Notes under the pieces: generated by a model | What the model saw: only the letters and a program-made list of their open reading frames with translations | Told to the model about the DNA's origin: nothing | Databases searched by the model: none | Translations under genes and position numbers: made by a program | Shown: piece after piece, positions 1-13,085 of the stretch | Layout of the letters: every line of letters starts with the position of its first letter | How positions within the stretch are numbered: position 1 is the first letter of the stretch | Source of the DNA: Chrysogorgia sp. JL179-B06 | Lineage: Eukaryota > Cnidaria > Anthozoa > Scleralcyonacea > Chrysogorgiidae | Reading direction: 5' to 3' | Assembly (NCBI GenBank): GCA_035772405.1 | Contig: JAYKKM010000496.1 | Location: 1,552,001-1,616,000 of the forward strand | Length of the DNA: 64,000 nt

Positions 1-1800
1 CAATTTTCATCCGAACCGGACGTGCGTCATACCGTTGGAAAGCCAGTGAAGTGCTCTATCTGATCCAATCAAAAATTTTAAAATTCCGGCGGGAAAGTGC
101 CCGAATTTATTCGAACCCTAACTTTAACTCTAAACTTTACTCTAAACCTCCTCCACTCAACAATTCTCATCCAAACCGGACGTGCGTCATACGGTTGGAA
201 AGCCAGTGAAGTGCTCTATCCGAATCAGAAGAAATTTTGAAATGTCACCTCTTGCCAGTACTTCAATTTTTTCCCAGGCCCCCAAAATCGAAAAATCGTT
301 AACCACGCCCCCAATTTTCATCCGAACCGGACGTGCGTCATACCGTTGGAAAGCCAGTGAAGTGCTCTATCCGAATCAGAAGAAATTTTGAAAATGTCAC
401 CTCTTGCCAGTACTTCAATTTTTTCCAGGCCCCCAAAATCGAAAAAATCGTTAACCACGCCCCCAATTTTCATCCGAACCGGACGTGCGTCCATACCGTT
501 GGAAAGCCAGTGAAGTGCTCTATCTGATCCAATCAAAAATTTTAAAAAATTCCGGCGGGAAAGTGCCCGAATTTATTCGAACCCTAACTTTAACTCTAAA
601 CTTTACTCTAAACCTCCTCCACTCAACAATTCTCATCCAAACCGGACGTGCGTCATACGTTGGAAAAGCCAGTGAAGTGCTCTATCCGAATCAGAAGAAA
701 TTTTGAAATGTCCACCTCTTGCCAGTACTCTGAATTTTTCCCAGGCCCCCAAAATCGAAAAAACGTTAACCACGCCCCCAATTTTCATCCGAACCGGACG
801 TGCGTCATACCGTTGGAAAGCCAGTGAAGTGCTCTATCCGAATCAGAAGAAATTTTGAAATGTCACCTCATGCCAGTACTTCAATTTTTTACCCAGGCCC
901 CCAAAATCGAAAAATCGTTGACCACGCCCCCAATTTTCATCCAAACCGGACGTGCGTCCATACCGTTGGAAAGCCAGTGAAGTGCTCTATACCGAATCAA
1001 AAAATTTTGAAATATCCGGCGGGAAAGTGCCGAAATTTTTCCCAGGCCCCTAACTTTAACTCTAAACTTTAATCGTTAACCTCCTCCCCCAACATTCTCA
1101 TCCAAACCGGACGTGCGTCATACGTTGGAAAGCCAGTGAAGTGCTCTATCTGATCCAATCAAGAAATTTTAAAAATTCCGGCGGGAAAGTGCCCGAATTT
1201 TTCGAATCCCCTAAACTCTAAACTTTACTCTAAACCTCCTCCACTCAACAATTCTCATCCAAACCGGACGTGCGTCATACGGTTGGAAAGCCAGTGAAGT
1301 GCTCTATCCGAATCAGAAGAATTTTTGAAATGTCACCTCTTGCCAGTACTTCAATTTTTCCCAGGCCCCCAAAATCGAAAAATCGTTGACCACGCCCCCA
1401 ATTTTCATCCAAACCGGACGTGCGTCATACCGTTGAAAGCCAGTGAAGTGCTCTATCCGAATCAGAAGAAATTTTGAAATGTCACCTCTTGCAGTACTTC
1501 AATTTTTTCCCAGGCCCCCAAAATCGAAAAATCGTTGACCACGCCCCCAATTTTCATCCGAACCGGCACGTGCGTCATACCGTTGGAAAGCCAGTGAAGT
1601 GCTCTATCTGATCCAATCAAAAATTTTAAAAATTCCGGCGGGAAAGTGCCCGAATTTATTCGAACCCTAACTTTAACTCTAAACTTTACTCTAAACCTCC
1701 TCCACTCAACAATTCTCATCCAAAACCGGACGTGCGTCATACGGTTAGGAAAAGCCAGTGAAGTGCTCTATCTGATCCAATCAAAAATTTTTGACTTCCG
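1..1800 (+). repeat. Satellite array, forward block, about 150-160 bp monomers in higher-order order
   Basis: Tandem monomers share a core containing GGACGTGCGTCATAC and TTGGAAAGCCAGTGAAGTGC. Two subtypes follow the core. Subtype A continues with a GATCCAATC stretch, a GGCGGGAAAGTGCCCGAATT stretch and a CTCTAAAC-rich stretch. Subtype B continues with CCGAATCAGAAG, CACCTCTTGCCAGTACTTC and CCCCCAAAATCG. A-type units after the cores near 1 and 465 are separated by two B units, giving an A-B-B period of about 465 bp. A hybrid unit lies near 960-1090, and two A units are adjacent near 1560-1800. Text here is fairly clean compared with the rest of the array. No genes: short ORFs read through the repeat in every frame. 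Confidence 0.93.
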
Positions 1801-1830
1801 GCGGGAGCACTAAGTGATCTCTCTCAAACA
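1801..1830. other. Orientation switch point in the satellite
   Basis: To the left the satellite core reads GTGCGTCATAC; to the right it reads as the reverse complement, GTATGACGCAC. About 25-30 bp at the switch match neither subtype. From here rightwards the density of single-base insertions rises sharply. This may be a true inversion or a long-read or assembly join. Confidence 0.75.
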
Positions 1831-3863
1831 CAACAACGTAGGACGCCACGACCGGTTTTGGAGGAAAATTGGGGGGCGTGGAGAGATCGAGTTTCCGCCG
1901 GAATTTTGGGGGCCTGGGGAAAACATTCAAGTATGGCAAGAGGAGCACTATCACAAAATTTTTGAGTATGATTCAGATAAGAGGCACTTCACGGGCTTTC
2001 CAACCGTATGACGCACGATCCGGTTTTGGATGAAGAATTGTTGAGTGGAGGAGGAGTTTTAGAGTAAAGTTTCGAGTTACAAGTTAGTAGGGTCGAATAA
2101 ATTCGGGCACTTTCCCGCCGGAAATTTTAAAATTTTTGATTGGATCAGATAGAGCACTTCACTGGCTTTTTCCAACGGTATGACGCACGTCCGGTTTCGG
2201 ATGAAAATTGGGGGCGTGGTTCAACGATTTTCGATTTTGGGGGCCTCGGGAAAAATTGAAGTACTGGCAAAGAGGTGGGGGTGGGGGGGGCACCATTTCA
2301 AAATTTCTTCTGATTCGGATAGAGCACTTCACTGGCTTTCACAACGATCTGACCCACGTCCGGTTTGGATGAAAATTGGGGGGCGTGGTCTACGATATAT
2401 TTATTTTCCCGATTTTGGGGGCCTGGGAAAAATTGAAGTCTACTGCAAGAGGTGACGATTTCAAAATTTCATCTGAATCGGATAGACGCACTTCACTGGC
2501 TATTCCAACCGTATGACGCAACCGTCCCCGGTTTTTGGATTGAGAATTTGTTGAGTGGGAGGGAAGGTTTAGAGTAAAGTTTAGAGTATAAAAGTAAGGT
2601 TCGAATAAATTCGGGCACTTACCCGCCGAATTTTTAAAATTATTGATTGGAATCAGATAGAGCACTTCACTGGCTTTCCAACCGTATGACGCTCGTCCGG
2701 TTTGGATGAGAATTGTTGAGTGGAGGAGGTTTATAGTAAAGTTTAGGAGTTAAAGTTCGGGTTCGACATAAATTCGGGCACTTTCCCGCCGGAATTTTTT
2801 AAAAATTTTTGATTGGATCAGATGAGAGCACTTCACTGGCTTTCCAACGGTATGACGCACGTCCGGTTTGGATGAAAATTGGGTGGCGTGGTTAACGATT
2901 TTTCGATTTTGGGGGCCTGGGAAAAATTGAAGTACTGGCAAGAGGTGACATTTCAAAAATTTCTTCTGATTCGGATGTAGGAGCACTTCACTGGGCTTTC
3001 CAACGGTATGAAGACGCACGTTCCCGGTTCGGATGCAAAATTGGGGGGACGTGGTTTCAACGATTTTTCGATTTTGGGGGGGCCTGAGGAAAAAATCGTG
3101 AATATTACTGGCCAAGAGGTGACATTTCAACAATTTCTTCTGATGTCGGATAGACCACTTCACTGGCTTTTCCAACGGTATGACGCACGGTCCGGAGGTT
3201 TGGATGAGAATTGTTGAGTTGGAGGAGGTTTAATGAGTAAAGTTTAGAGTTAAAGTTAGGGTTCGAATATAATTCGGAGCACTTTCCCGCCGGGAATTTT
3301 TAAAATGTTTTTTGATTGGATCAGATAGAGCACTTCACCTGGCTTTCCAACGGTATGACCGCAACGTTCCGGTTCGGATGAAAATTGGGGGCGGTGGTCA
3401 CACGATTTTTCGATTTTGGGGGCCTGGGGAAAAAAATTGTGGGAAGTTACTGGCCAAGAGGTGACATTTCAAAATTTCTTCCTGATTCGTATTAGAGCAC
3501 TTCACTGGCTTTTCCAACGGTATAATGACGCACGTCCGGTTTCGGATGAAAAATTGGGGGCGTGGTCAACGATTTTTCGATTTTGGGGGCCTGGGAAAAA
3601 TTGAAGTTACTGGCAAGAGAGGTGACATTTCAAAATTTATCTTCTGATTCGGATAGAGCACTTCACTGGCTTTCCAACCGTATACCGGCACGTCCGGGTT
3701 TTTGGATGCAAATTGTTGAGTGGAGGAGGTTTATAAGTTAACGATTAGAGTTTAAAGTTAGGGGGGGCCTTCGAATAAATTCGGGCACTTTCCCGCCGGA
3801 ATTTTTCGAAAAATTTCTTCCTGATTGATCATATAGAGCACTTCCACTGGCTTTCCAAAAACG

Positions 3864-3913
3864 TGGATAATTCATTTTTTATTATTATCTCTCTTTATTA
3901 TTCATTCTTTGAT
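3864..3913. other. AT-rich insertion inside one satellite monomer
   Basis: About 50 bp of AT-rich sequence, with two similar TTCATT-TTATTATT blocks, interrupts the monomer between the 'ctttccaa' and 'tatgacgcacg' parts of the core. It is not found in other monomers. It may be a slippage insertion or read noise. Confidence 0.5.
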
Positions 3914-6900
3914 TATGACGCACGTCCGGTTTGGATGAAAAATTGGGGTGCGTGGTGTGAACGATTTTTTCCGGATTTTGGGGGCCTGGGAAAAAATTGA
4001 AGTACTTGGCAAGCAGGTGACATTTCAAAATTTCTTCCTGATTCGGATAGAGCACCTTCACTGGCTTTCCAACGGTATGACGCACCGTCCACCGGTTTGG
4101 ATTGAAAATTGGGGGCGTGGTCACCCGATTTTTCGATTTTGGGGGGCCTGGAAAAATTGGAAGTACTTGGCAAGACGTCGTGACATTTCAAAATTTCCTG
4201 CTGATTCGGCTAGAGCACTTCCACTGGCTTTCCCAACGTTATGACGCACGTCCGGTTTGGAATGACAAAGTGTTGGGGGCGTGGTTTAGACGATTTTTCG
4301 AGTTAAAGTTAGGGGGCCTGGGAAATAAATTCGATAGTACTTGGCAAGAGGTGACATTTCAAAATTTCTTCTGATTGGATCAGATAGTAGCACTTTCCAC
4401 TTGGCTTTCCAACCGTATGACGCACGTCCGGTTTGGATGAGAATTGTTGAGTGGAGGAGGTTTAGAGTAAAGTTTAGGAGTTAAACGTTATGGGTTCGAA
4501 TAACATTCGGGCACTTTCCCGCCGGAATTTTTAAAATTTTTGATTGGATCAGATAGAGCACGCGTTCACTGGCTTTCCATACGGTATGACGCACGTCCGG
4601 TTTTGGATGAAAATTGGGGGCGGTGGTTAACGGATTTTTCGATTTTGGGTGGCCCTGGGAAAAATTGATAGTACTAGGCAAGAGGTGACATTTCAAAAAT
4701 TTCTTCTGATTCGGCTTGAGCACTTCACTGGCTTTCCAACGGTATGGACGCACGTCCGGTTCGGATGAAAATTGGGGGCGTGGTCAACGGAATTTTTCGG
4801 ATTTAGGGGCCTGGGAAAAATTGAGAGTATAGTAACTGGCAACGAAGGTTGACATTTCAAAATTTCTTCTGATTTCGGATAGAGCACTTCACTGGGCTTT
4901 CCAACCGGGGGTGGGGGGGGGGGGTTTTTTTGGTTGGGTATTTATGACGCACGTCCGGTTTGGATGAGACTTGTTGGAGTGGAGGGAGGTATAGTAGTAA
5001 AAGTTATAGAGTTAAAGTTAGGGTTTCGAATAAATTCGGGGCACTTTCCCGCCGGGAATTTTTAAAATTTTGATGATTGGATCAGATAGAGCACTTCACT
5101 GGCTTTCCAACGGTTATGACGCACGTCCCGGTTTGGATGGAAAATTGGGGGCTGTGGTTAACGATTTTTCGATTTTGGGGGCCTGGGAAAAATTGAAGTA
5201 CTGGCAAGAGGTGACATTTCAAAATTTCATCTGAGTTCGGGATAGCGCACTCTTCACTGGCTTTCCAACGGTATGATGCACGTCCGGTTTTGATGAAAAT
5301 TGGGGGCGTGGTCAACCGGATTTTTTTTTCGATTTTGGGGGACCTGGGAAAAATTGAAGTACCTGGCAAATGAGGTGACATTTCAAAATTTCTTCTGATT
5401 CGGATAGAGCAGGGGGGGGGGTTCTTCAACTGGCTTTCCAACGGTATGGACGCAGGTTGGTTTTCGTCCGGTTTGGATGAAAATTGGGGGGCGTGGTTAA
5501 CGATTTTTCGATTTTGGGGGCCTGGGAAAAAATTGAAGAAGTACTGGCAAGAGGTGATATTTCACACATTTCCTTCTGATTCGAGATAGAGCACTTCACT
5601 GGCTTTCCAACCGTATGGACGAGCACGTCCGGTTTGGATGAGAATTGTTGAGTGGAGGAGGTTTAGAGAAAAGTTTAGAGTTAAAGGTATAGGGTTCGAA
5701 TAAATTCGGGCACTTTCCCGCCTGGAATTTTTAAAATTTTTGAATTGGATCAGATAGAGCACTTTCCACTGGCCTTTCCAAGCGGTAAAGACGCACGTCC
5801 GGTTCGGATGAGACAATTGTTGAGTGGGCGTGTTTAACGAGTAAAGTTTAGAGTTAAAGTTTTGGGGGCCTTCGAATAAATATGAGCAGAGTACTGGCAA
5901 GAGGTGAATTTTTAAAATATTTCTGATTGGATCCGCTCGAGCAACTTCACTGGCTTTCCAACGGTATGACGCACGTCCGGTTCGCGATGAAAATTGGGGG
6001 CCGTGGTCAACGATTTTTCGATTTTGGGGGCCTGGGGAAAAATTGAATAGATACCTGGGCAAGAGGTGATATTTCAAAATTTCTTTTGACTTCGGATAGG
6101 AGCACTTCACTGGCTCCCTATTCCCACCGATATGACGCACGTCCGGTTATGCATGGATGAATTGTGTTGAGTGGAGGAGGTCATAGAGTAAAGTTTAAAG
6201 TTTAGAGTAAAGTTGGTTAGGGTACGAATAAATTACGGGCCACTTTCCCGCCGGAGGTGACATTTTTAAAATTTTTTGATTGGATTCGAGTAGAGCACTT
6301 CACTGGCTTTCCAACGGTATGACCGCAAACGGTCCGGTAAGGATTGAGAATTGTTGAGTGGAGGAGGTTTAGAGTAAAAACGTTTAGAGTTTAAAGTTAG
6401 GGTGCCTCGGGAAATAAATTCGAGGCACTTTCCCGCCGGACATTTCAAAAATTTCTTCTGATTCGGATCAGATAGACAACTTCACGTGGCTTTTTCCAAC
6501 GGTATGACGCACGTCCGGTTCAGGATGAAAATTGGGGGCGTGGTCCAAACGATTTTTCGATTTTGGGGGCCTGGGAGAATCAAAAAGAAAAAATTGAGAG
6601 TACTGGCAAAGAGGTGATATTTCCCAAAATTTCCTTCTGATTCGGGATAGAGCCACTTCCAACTGGCTTTCCAACACGGTAATGACGCAACGACCGGATT
6701 CGGATGAAAAATTGGGGGCTTGTGGTCAACGCTATTTTTCGATTTTGGGGGCCTGGGAAAAATTGATAAGTAACTGGCAAGAGGTGAACATTTTCCCAAA
6801 TGTCTTCTGATTCGGATAGAGCAATTCACTGGCTTTCCAACCGTAGGACGCACGTCCGGTTTGGATGAGAATTGTTGAGTGGAGGAGGCTTAAGAGTAAA

Positions 6901-9900
6901 GTTTAGAGTTAAAGTTAGGGTGCGAATAAATTCGGGCACTTATCCCGCAGGAAAATTTTTAAAATTTTTGATTGGATCAGATAGAGCACTTTCACTGGCT
7001 TTTCCAACGGTATGACGGCACGTCCGGTTTGGATGAAAATTGGGGGCGATGGTTAACGAATTTTTTCGATTTTAGGGGGCCTGGGGAAAAATTGAAGTAC
7101 TGGCAAGAGGTGACATTTCAAAATTATCTTCTGATTCGGATAGAGGCACTTCACTGGCTTTCCATACGATATGATGCACGTCCGGTTTGGATGAGAATTG
7201 TTGAGTGGAGGGAGGTTTAGAGTAAAGTTTTAGAGTTAAAAGATTAGGGTTCGAATAAATTCGGGCACTTTCCCGCCTGGAATTTTTAAAATTTTTGATT
7301 GGATCAGATAGAGCACTTATACACTGGCTTTCCAACCGGTATGACGCACGTCGGTTTGGATGAAAATTGGGGGCGTGAGTCAACGATTTTTCGATTTGGG
7401 GGCCTCGGGAAAAAATTGAAACTCAAGTACTGGCAAGAGGTGACATTTCAAAAGATTTCTTCTGATTCGTGATAGAGCACCTTCATCTGGCTTTCCAACG
7501 GTATGACGCACGTCCGGTTTGGATGAAAATTGGGGGCGTGGTTCAACGATTTTTTCGATTTTGGGGGCCTGGGAAAAATTGAAGTACTGGCCAAGAGGTG
7601 ACCATCTTCAAAATTTCTATCTGATCCGGATAGAGCACTTCACTGGCTTTCCAACCGGTATGACGCAACGTACCGGTTTGGGATGCAAATTGGGTGGAGG
7701 GCGTGGTTTAACGAGGTTACAAGTTTCGAAGTTAAAGTTGGGGGCTGGGAATAAATTCGGGAAGGACTGGCAAAGAGGTGATATTTCAACATTTCTTCTG
7801 ATTCGGATATGAGCACTTCCCTGGCTTTCCAACGGTATGACGCACGTCCGGTTTGGCTGAGAATTGTTGAGTGGAGGAGGTTTAGAAGTAACGATTTGGG
7901 GGGGGGGGGTGAGAGTTTATAAGTTAGGGGCCTGGGCATAAATTGAAGGTACTGGCCGCCGGAATTTTTAAAATTTCTTCTGATTGGATCGGATAGAGCG
8001 ACTTCACTGCTTTCCAACCGGTCATGACGCCACGTCCCCGGTTTGGAATGAGAATTGTGTGAGTGGAGGAGGTTTAGGAGTAAAGTAAAGTTAGAGTTAA
8101 AGTTAGGGTACCTCGAAATAAATTCGGGCACTTTCCCCGGCCGCGGTGAATTTTTACAATTTTTGATTGGATCAGATAGAGCACTTCACTGGCTTTCCAC
8201 GGGTATGACGCCACGTCCGGTTTGGATGAAAATTGGGGGCGTGGTCAACGATTTTTTCGATTTTGGGGGCCTGGGAAAAATTGAAAGACTGGCAAGAGGT
8301 AATAGTTCAAAATTTCTTCTGATTTCGGATAGAGCAGCTTCACTGGCTTTTCCAACGGTATGAACGCACGACCGGTTCGGATGAAAATTGGGGGCCGTGG
8401 TTTAACGATTTTTTCGATTTTGGGGGCCTGGGAAACCAATTGAGAGTACTGGCAAGAGGTGACATTTCAAAATTTCTTTCTGATTCGGATAGACGCACTT
8501 CATCTGGCTTTTCCAACCGTATGACGCACGTCCGGTTTGGATGAGAATTGTTGAGTGGAGGAGGTTTAGAGTAAAAGTTTAGAGTTAAAGTTAGGGTTCG
8601 AAATAAATTCGGGCACTTTCCCGCCGGAATTTTAAAATTTTTGATTGGATCAGATAGAGGCACTTCACTGGCATCCAACGGTATGACGCACGTCCCGGTT
8701 TGGATGAAAATTGGGGGCGCCGTGGTTAACGATTTTTCGATTTTGGCGGGCCATGGGACATAAATTGAAGTACTGGCAAGAGGGTGATATTTCAAAATTT
8801 CTTCTGATTCGTGATAGAAGCACTTCGACTGGCTTTTCCAACGGTATGACACCACGTCCGGTTTGGATGAGAATTGTTGAGTGGAGGAGGTTTTTAGAGT
8901 AAAAGTTTAGAGTTAAAGTTAGGGTTCGAATAAATTCGGGCACTTTCCCGCCCCCGGAATTTTTAAAATTTTTGATCGTTGGATCAGATAGAGCACTTCA
9001 CTGGCTTTCCCAAACGGTCTGACGCACGTCCGGTTTGGATGAGAAATTGTTGAGTGGAGGAGGTTTACGAGTAAATTTTAAGTTAAAGTTAGAGGTTCGA
9101 ATAAATTCGGGCACTTTGGCCCGCCGTGAATTTTTCAAAATTTTTTGATTCGGATCAGATAGAAAAAAAAAACACTTCACTGGCTTTCCAACGGTATGAC
9201 GCAACGTCCGGTACGGATGAAAATTGGGGGCCGTGGTCAACGATTTTTTCGATTTTGGGGTGCCTGGGAAAAATTGAATAGTACTGGCAAGAGGTGACAT
9301 TTTCAAAATTTCTTCTGATTTCGGATAGAGCACTTCACTGGCTTTCCAACCGTATGACGCACGTCCGGTTTGGTTATGAGAATTGTTTGGAAAGTGGAGG
9401 CGGTTTAGAGTTAAAGTTTAGAGTTTTAAAGTTAGGGTTCGAATAAATTCGGGCACTATTCCCGCCGGATATTTTTTAAACATTTTTGATTGGATCAGAT
9501 AGAGCACTTCACTGGCTTTCCAACCGTAAGACGCACGGTCCGGTTTGGATGAGAATTGGTTGAGTGGAGGAGGTTTTAGACGTAAAGTTTAGAGTTAAAG
9601 TTAGGGGTTCGGACATAAATTCGGGCACTTTCCCGCCGTGAATTTTTAAAATTTCTTTGATTGGAATCAGATAGAGCACTTCAACTGGCTTTCCAACGGT
9701 ATGACCCGCACGTCCGGTTTGGGATGAAAATTGGGGGCGTGTGTCAACGATTTTTCGATTTGGGGGTGCCTGTTGGAAAAATTGAAAGTACTGGGCAAGA
9801 TGAGTGGTTGACATTTCAAAATTTCTTCTGATTCGGATTATCGAGCACTTTCACTGGCTTTCCAAACGGATCTGACGCACGTCCGGTTTCGGATGAAAAT

Positions 9901-12512
9901 TGGGGGGCGTGGTCAACGATTTTTCGATTTTGGGGGCCTGGGAAAAATTGGAAGTACTGGCAAGAGGTGACATTTCAAACTTTCTTCTGATTCGGATAGG
10001 AGCACTTTCACTGGCTTTCCAACGGTTATGACGCACGGCCGGTTTGGATGAACTTTGTTGAGTGGAGGGGTGGTCAGAGTAAAGTTTTTCGATTTAAAGT
10101 GGGGCTGGGAACAAATTGAAAGTACTGGCCAAGAGGTGATCTTTATTAAATTTCTTGTGATTGGATCGGATAGAGACCTTCACTGGCTTTCCAACGGTAT
10201 GACGCACGTCCCCGTTTGGATGAAAAATTGGGGGCGTTGGTTAACGATTTTTCGATTTGGGGGGGCCCTGAGGAAAAATTGAGATAGTACTGGCAAGAGG
10301 TGACATTTCAACAATATTCTTCTGATTCGGATAGAGCACTTCACTGGCTATTTCCCAACGGTATGACACACACGTCCGGTTTTGGATGAAAATTTAGGGG
10401 GCGTGGTCAACGATTTTAGAGTAAGTTTCGATCTTAAAGGTTAGGGCCTGCGTATAAATTGAAGTACTGGCAAGAGTTGACATTTCAAAATTTCTTCTGA
10501 TTGGATCAGATAGTAGCACTTCACTGGCTTTCCAACGGTATGACGCACGTCCGGTTTGGATGAAAATTGGGTAGGGGCTGTGGTCAACGATTTTTCGATT
10601 TTGGGGGCCTGGGAAAAAATTGAAGTACTGGCAAGAGGTGACATTTTCAAAAGTTTCTTCTGATTCGGAATTAGGAGCACTTCACTGGCTTTTCCAAACC
10701 GTATGACGCCACGTCCGGTTTGGATAGAGACATTGTATGAGTGGGAGGAGGTTTAGAGTAAAGTTTAGAGTTAAAGTTAGGGTTCGAATAAATTCGGGCA
10801 CTTTCCCGCCGGGAATTTTTAAAATTTATTGATTGGATCAGATCAGAGCAAGCTTCACTGGCTTTCCAACGGTATGACGCTACGTCGGTTCGGATGAGAA
10901 TTGTTGAGTGGGCGTGGTTTAGAGTAAAAAGTTCTAGAGTTAAAGTTAGGGTTCGGAATAAATTCGGGCACTTTCCCGTCGGAATTGACCTTTAACAATT
11001 TTTGCTTGGATTCAGATAGAGCACTTCGACATGGCCTTTCCCCCCAACGGTATTGACCGCCACGTCCGGTTTGGATGAGACATTGTTGAGGAGTGGAGGA
11101 GGTTTAGAGTAAAGATTTAGAGTTAAAGTTAAAGTTAGGGAACTGGGAATAAAATTCGGGCACTTTCCCGGCCGGAATTTTTCAAAATTTTAAGCCTTAG
11201 ATTGGATCAGATAGAGCACCTTCACTGGCCTTTCCAACGGTTATGACGCCCGTCCCGGTTTCGGATGAAACATTGGGGCGTGGTTTCAACGATTTTTTCG
11301 TTTCCCTTGCGATTGGTTGGGGGCCTTTTGGGAAAAATTGAAGTACTCGGGCAAGAGGTGACATTTCAAAATTTACTTGTGATTCGGATAGAGCACTTTC
11401 ACTGGCTTTCCAACGGTCTATGACGCACGTCCGGTCTTTCCGGAATGAAAAATTGGGGGCGTGAGGTCAACGATTTTTCGAATTTTGGCGGCCTGGGAAA
11501 AATTGATACATATTACTGGCCAAGAGGTGACATTTCAAAATTTCATTCTGATTCGGATAAGTGCAAAAACCCTTTTTTTCCAAAACTTGGGGCCCCTTTC
11601 CAACGTTATGACGCCAACGTCCGGTTTTGGATGAGAATTGGTTGAGTGGAGGAGGTTTAGAGTAAAGTTTAGAGTTAAAGTTGGGGGCCTTCGAATAAAT
11701 TCGGGCACTTTCCCGCAGGAGTTTTATATTTTAAACTTTCTTTTGATTGGATCAGATAGAGCACTTCACTGGCTTTTCCAACGGTATGACGCCCCGTCCG
11801 GTTTTTGGATGAAAATTGGGGGCCGTGGGTCAACGATTTTTCGATTTTGGGGGCCTGGGGAAAAATTTGAAAGTACAGGCAAGAGGTGACATTTCAAAAT
11901 TTCTTCTGATTCGGATAGAGCAACTTCACTGGCTATTCCAACGTATGACACACGTCCCGGTTTTGGATGAGAATTGTTGAGTGGGAGGGAAGGTTTAGAG
12001 TAAAGTTTAGAGGTTAAAGTTAGGGTTCGAATAAAAATCGGGGCCACTTTCCCGCCGGAATTTTTTAAAATTTTTGATTGGATCAGGATAGAGTCACTTC
12101 ACTGGCTTTTCCAACGGTATGACGCACGTTCCGGTTTGGATGAGAATTTGTTGAGTGGAGGAGGTTTAGAGTAAAGTTTCAGTTAAAGTTAGGGGGGTCG
12201 AATAAATTCGGGCACTTGCCCGCCGGAATTTTTAAAATTTTTGATTGGATCCAGATAGAGCACTTCAACGGGCTTTCCAACGGTAATGACGCACGTCCGG
12301 TTCGGATGAAAATTGGGGGCCTGTGAGTCAACGATTTATTCGATTTTGGGGGCCTGGGAAAAATTGAAGTACGGGCAAGAGGATGACATTTCAAAATTTC
12401 TTCTGATTCGAGATAGAGCACTTCACTGGCTTTCCAACGGTATGACGCAACCGTCCCGGTTTCGGATGAAAATTGGGGCGTGCGTCAACGATTTTTCCGA
12501 TTTTGGGGGCCT

Positions 12513-13085
12513 CGACCTCACTCTGCTCGGTGGGGGGGAGTGGGGGGGGGGCGGCTGGGGTGGTGGGCTTGCGCGGCGATCGGCCGGTTGGGGTTGGGGG
12601 GGCGGGGGGTCCTATCGGGGCGAGGGGTTGGGGGGGGGGGGGGCGGCGGGGGGGCGTGACGGGTGGGGGGTGGGGGGCGGGGGGGGGGAGGGGGGGGGGG
12701 GGTGGGGGGCGGGGGGGGGGGGGGGGGGGTGGGGGGACCGGAAGGGGGAGGGGTGTGGGGGGGGACGGGGGGAGGGCAAAGGGGGAGAAGGAGGAAGGGG
12801 GAGAAGGGAGGGGTGAAGGTGAAAAAGGGGGTGGGGGGGGGGGAGGGGAGAAGGAAGAGGAAGGGGCGAGGCGGAGGACGGAGGGAGGGGGAGGAAGGGA
12901 GGGCGGGAAGAGTGGAAGGACAGAGGCAGGGGGGAAGGGGGGTGGCGGGGGGGGGGGAAGAGGGCTGAAAGAGGGGGGGTGGGGAAGAAAAGGCGAAGGG
13001 GGCAGGAAGGGGGGGAAGGGGGGGGAGGAGTGAGGGGGGAGGGGGCGGGGGACTTGGGCGAAGGGGAGGGTGGGGGGGGGACGAT
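12513..13085. repeat. G-rich low-complexity block interrupting one monomer
   Basis: About 570 bp made almost only of G with scattered A, T and C. It begins as runs of G separated by T or C and shifts to GGA/GGGA-rich purine text. The flanks are a single B monomer: GATTTTGGGGGCCT on the left and AAAAATTGACAGTACTGG on the right, so the block replaces the monomer's own short G run. Minus-strand proline/serine-rich ORFs across it are composition artefacts. It could form G-quadruplexes, or it could be a low-quality read segment. Confidence 0.8.
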
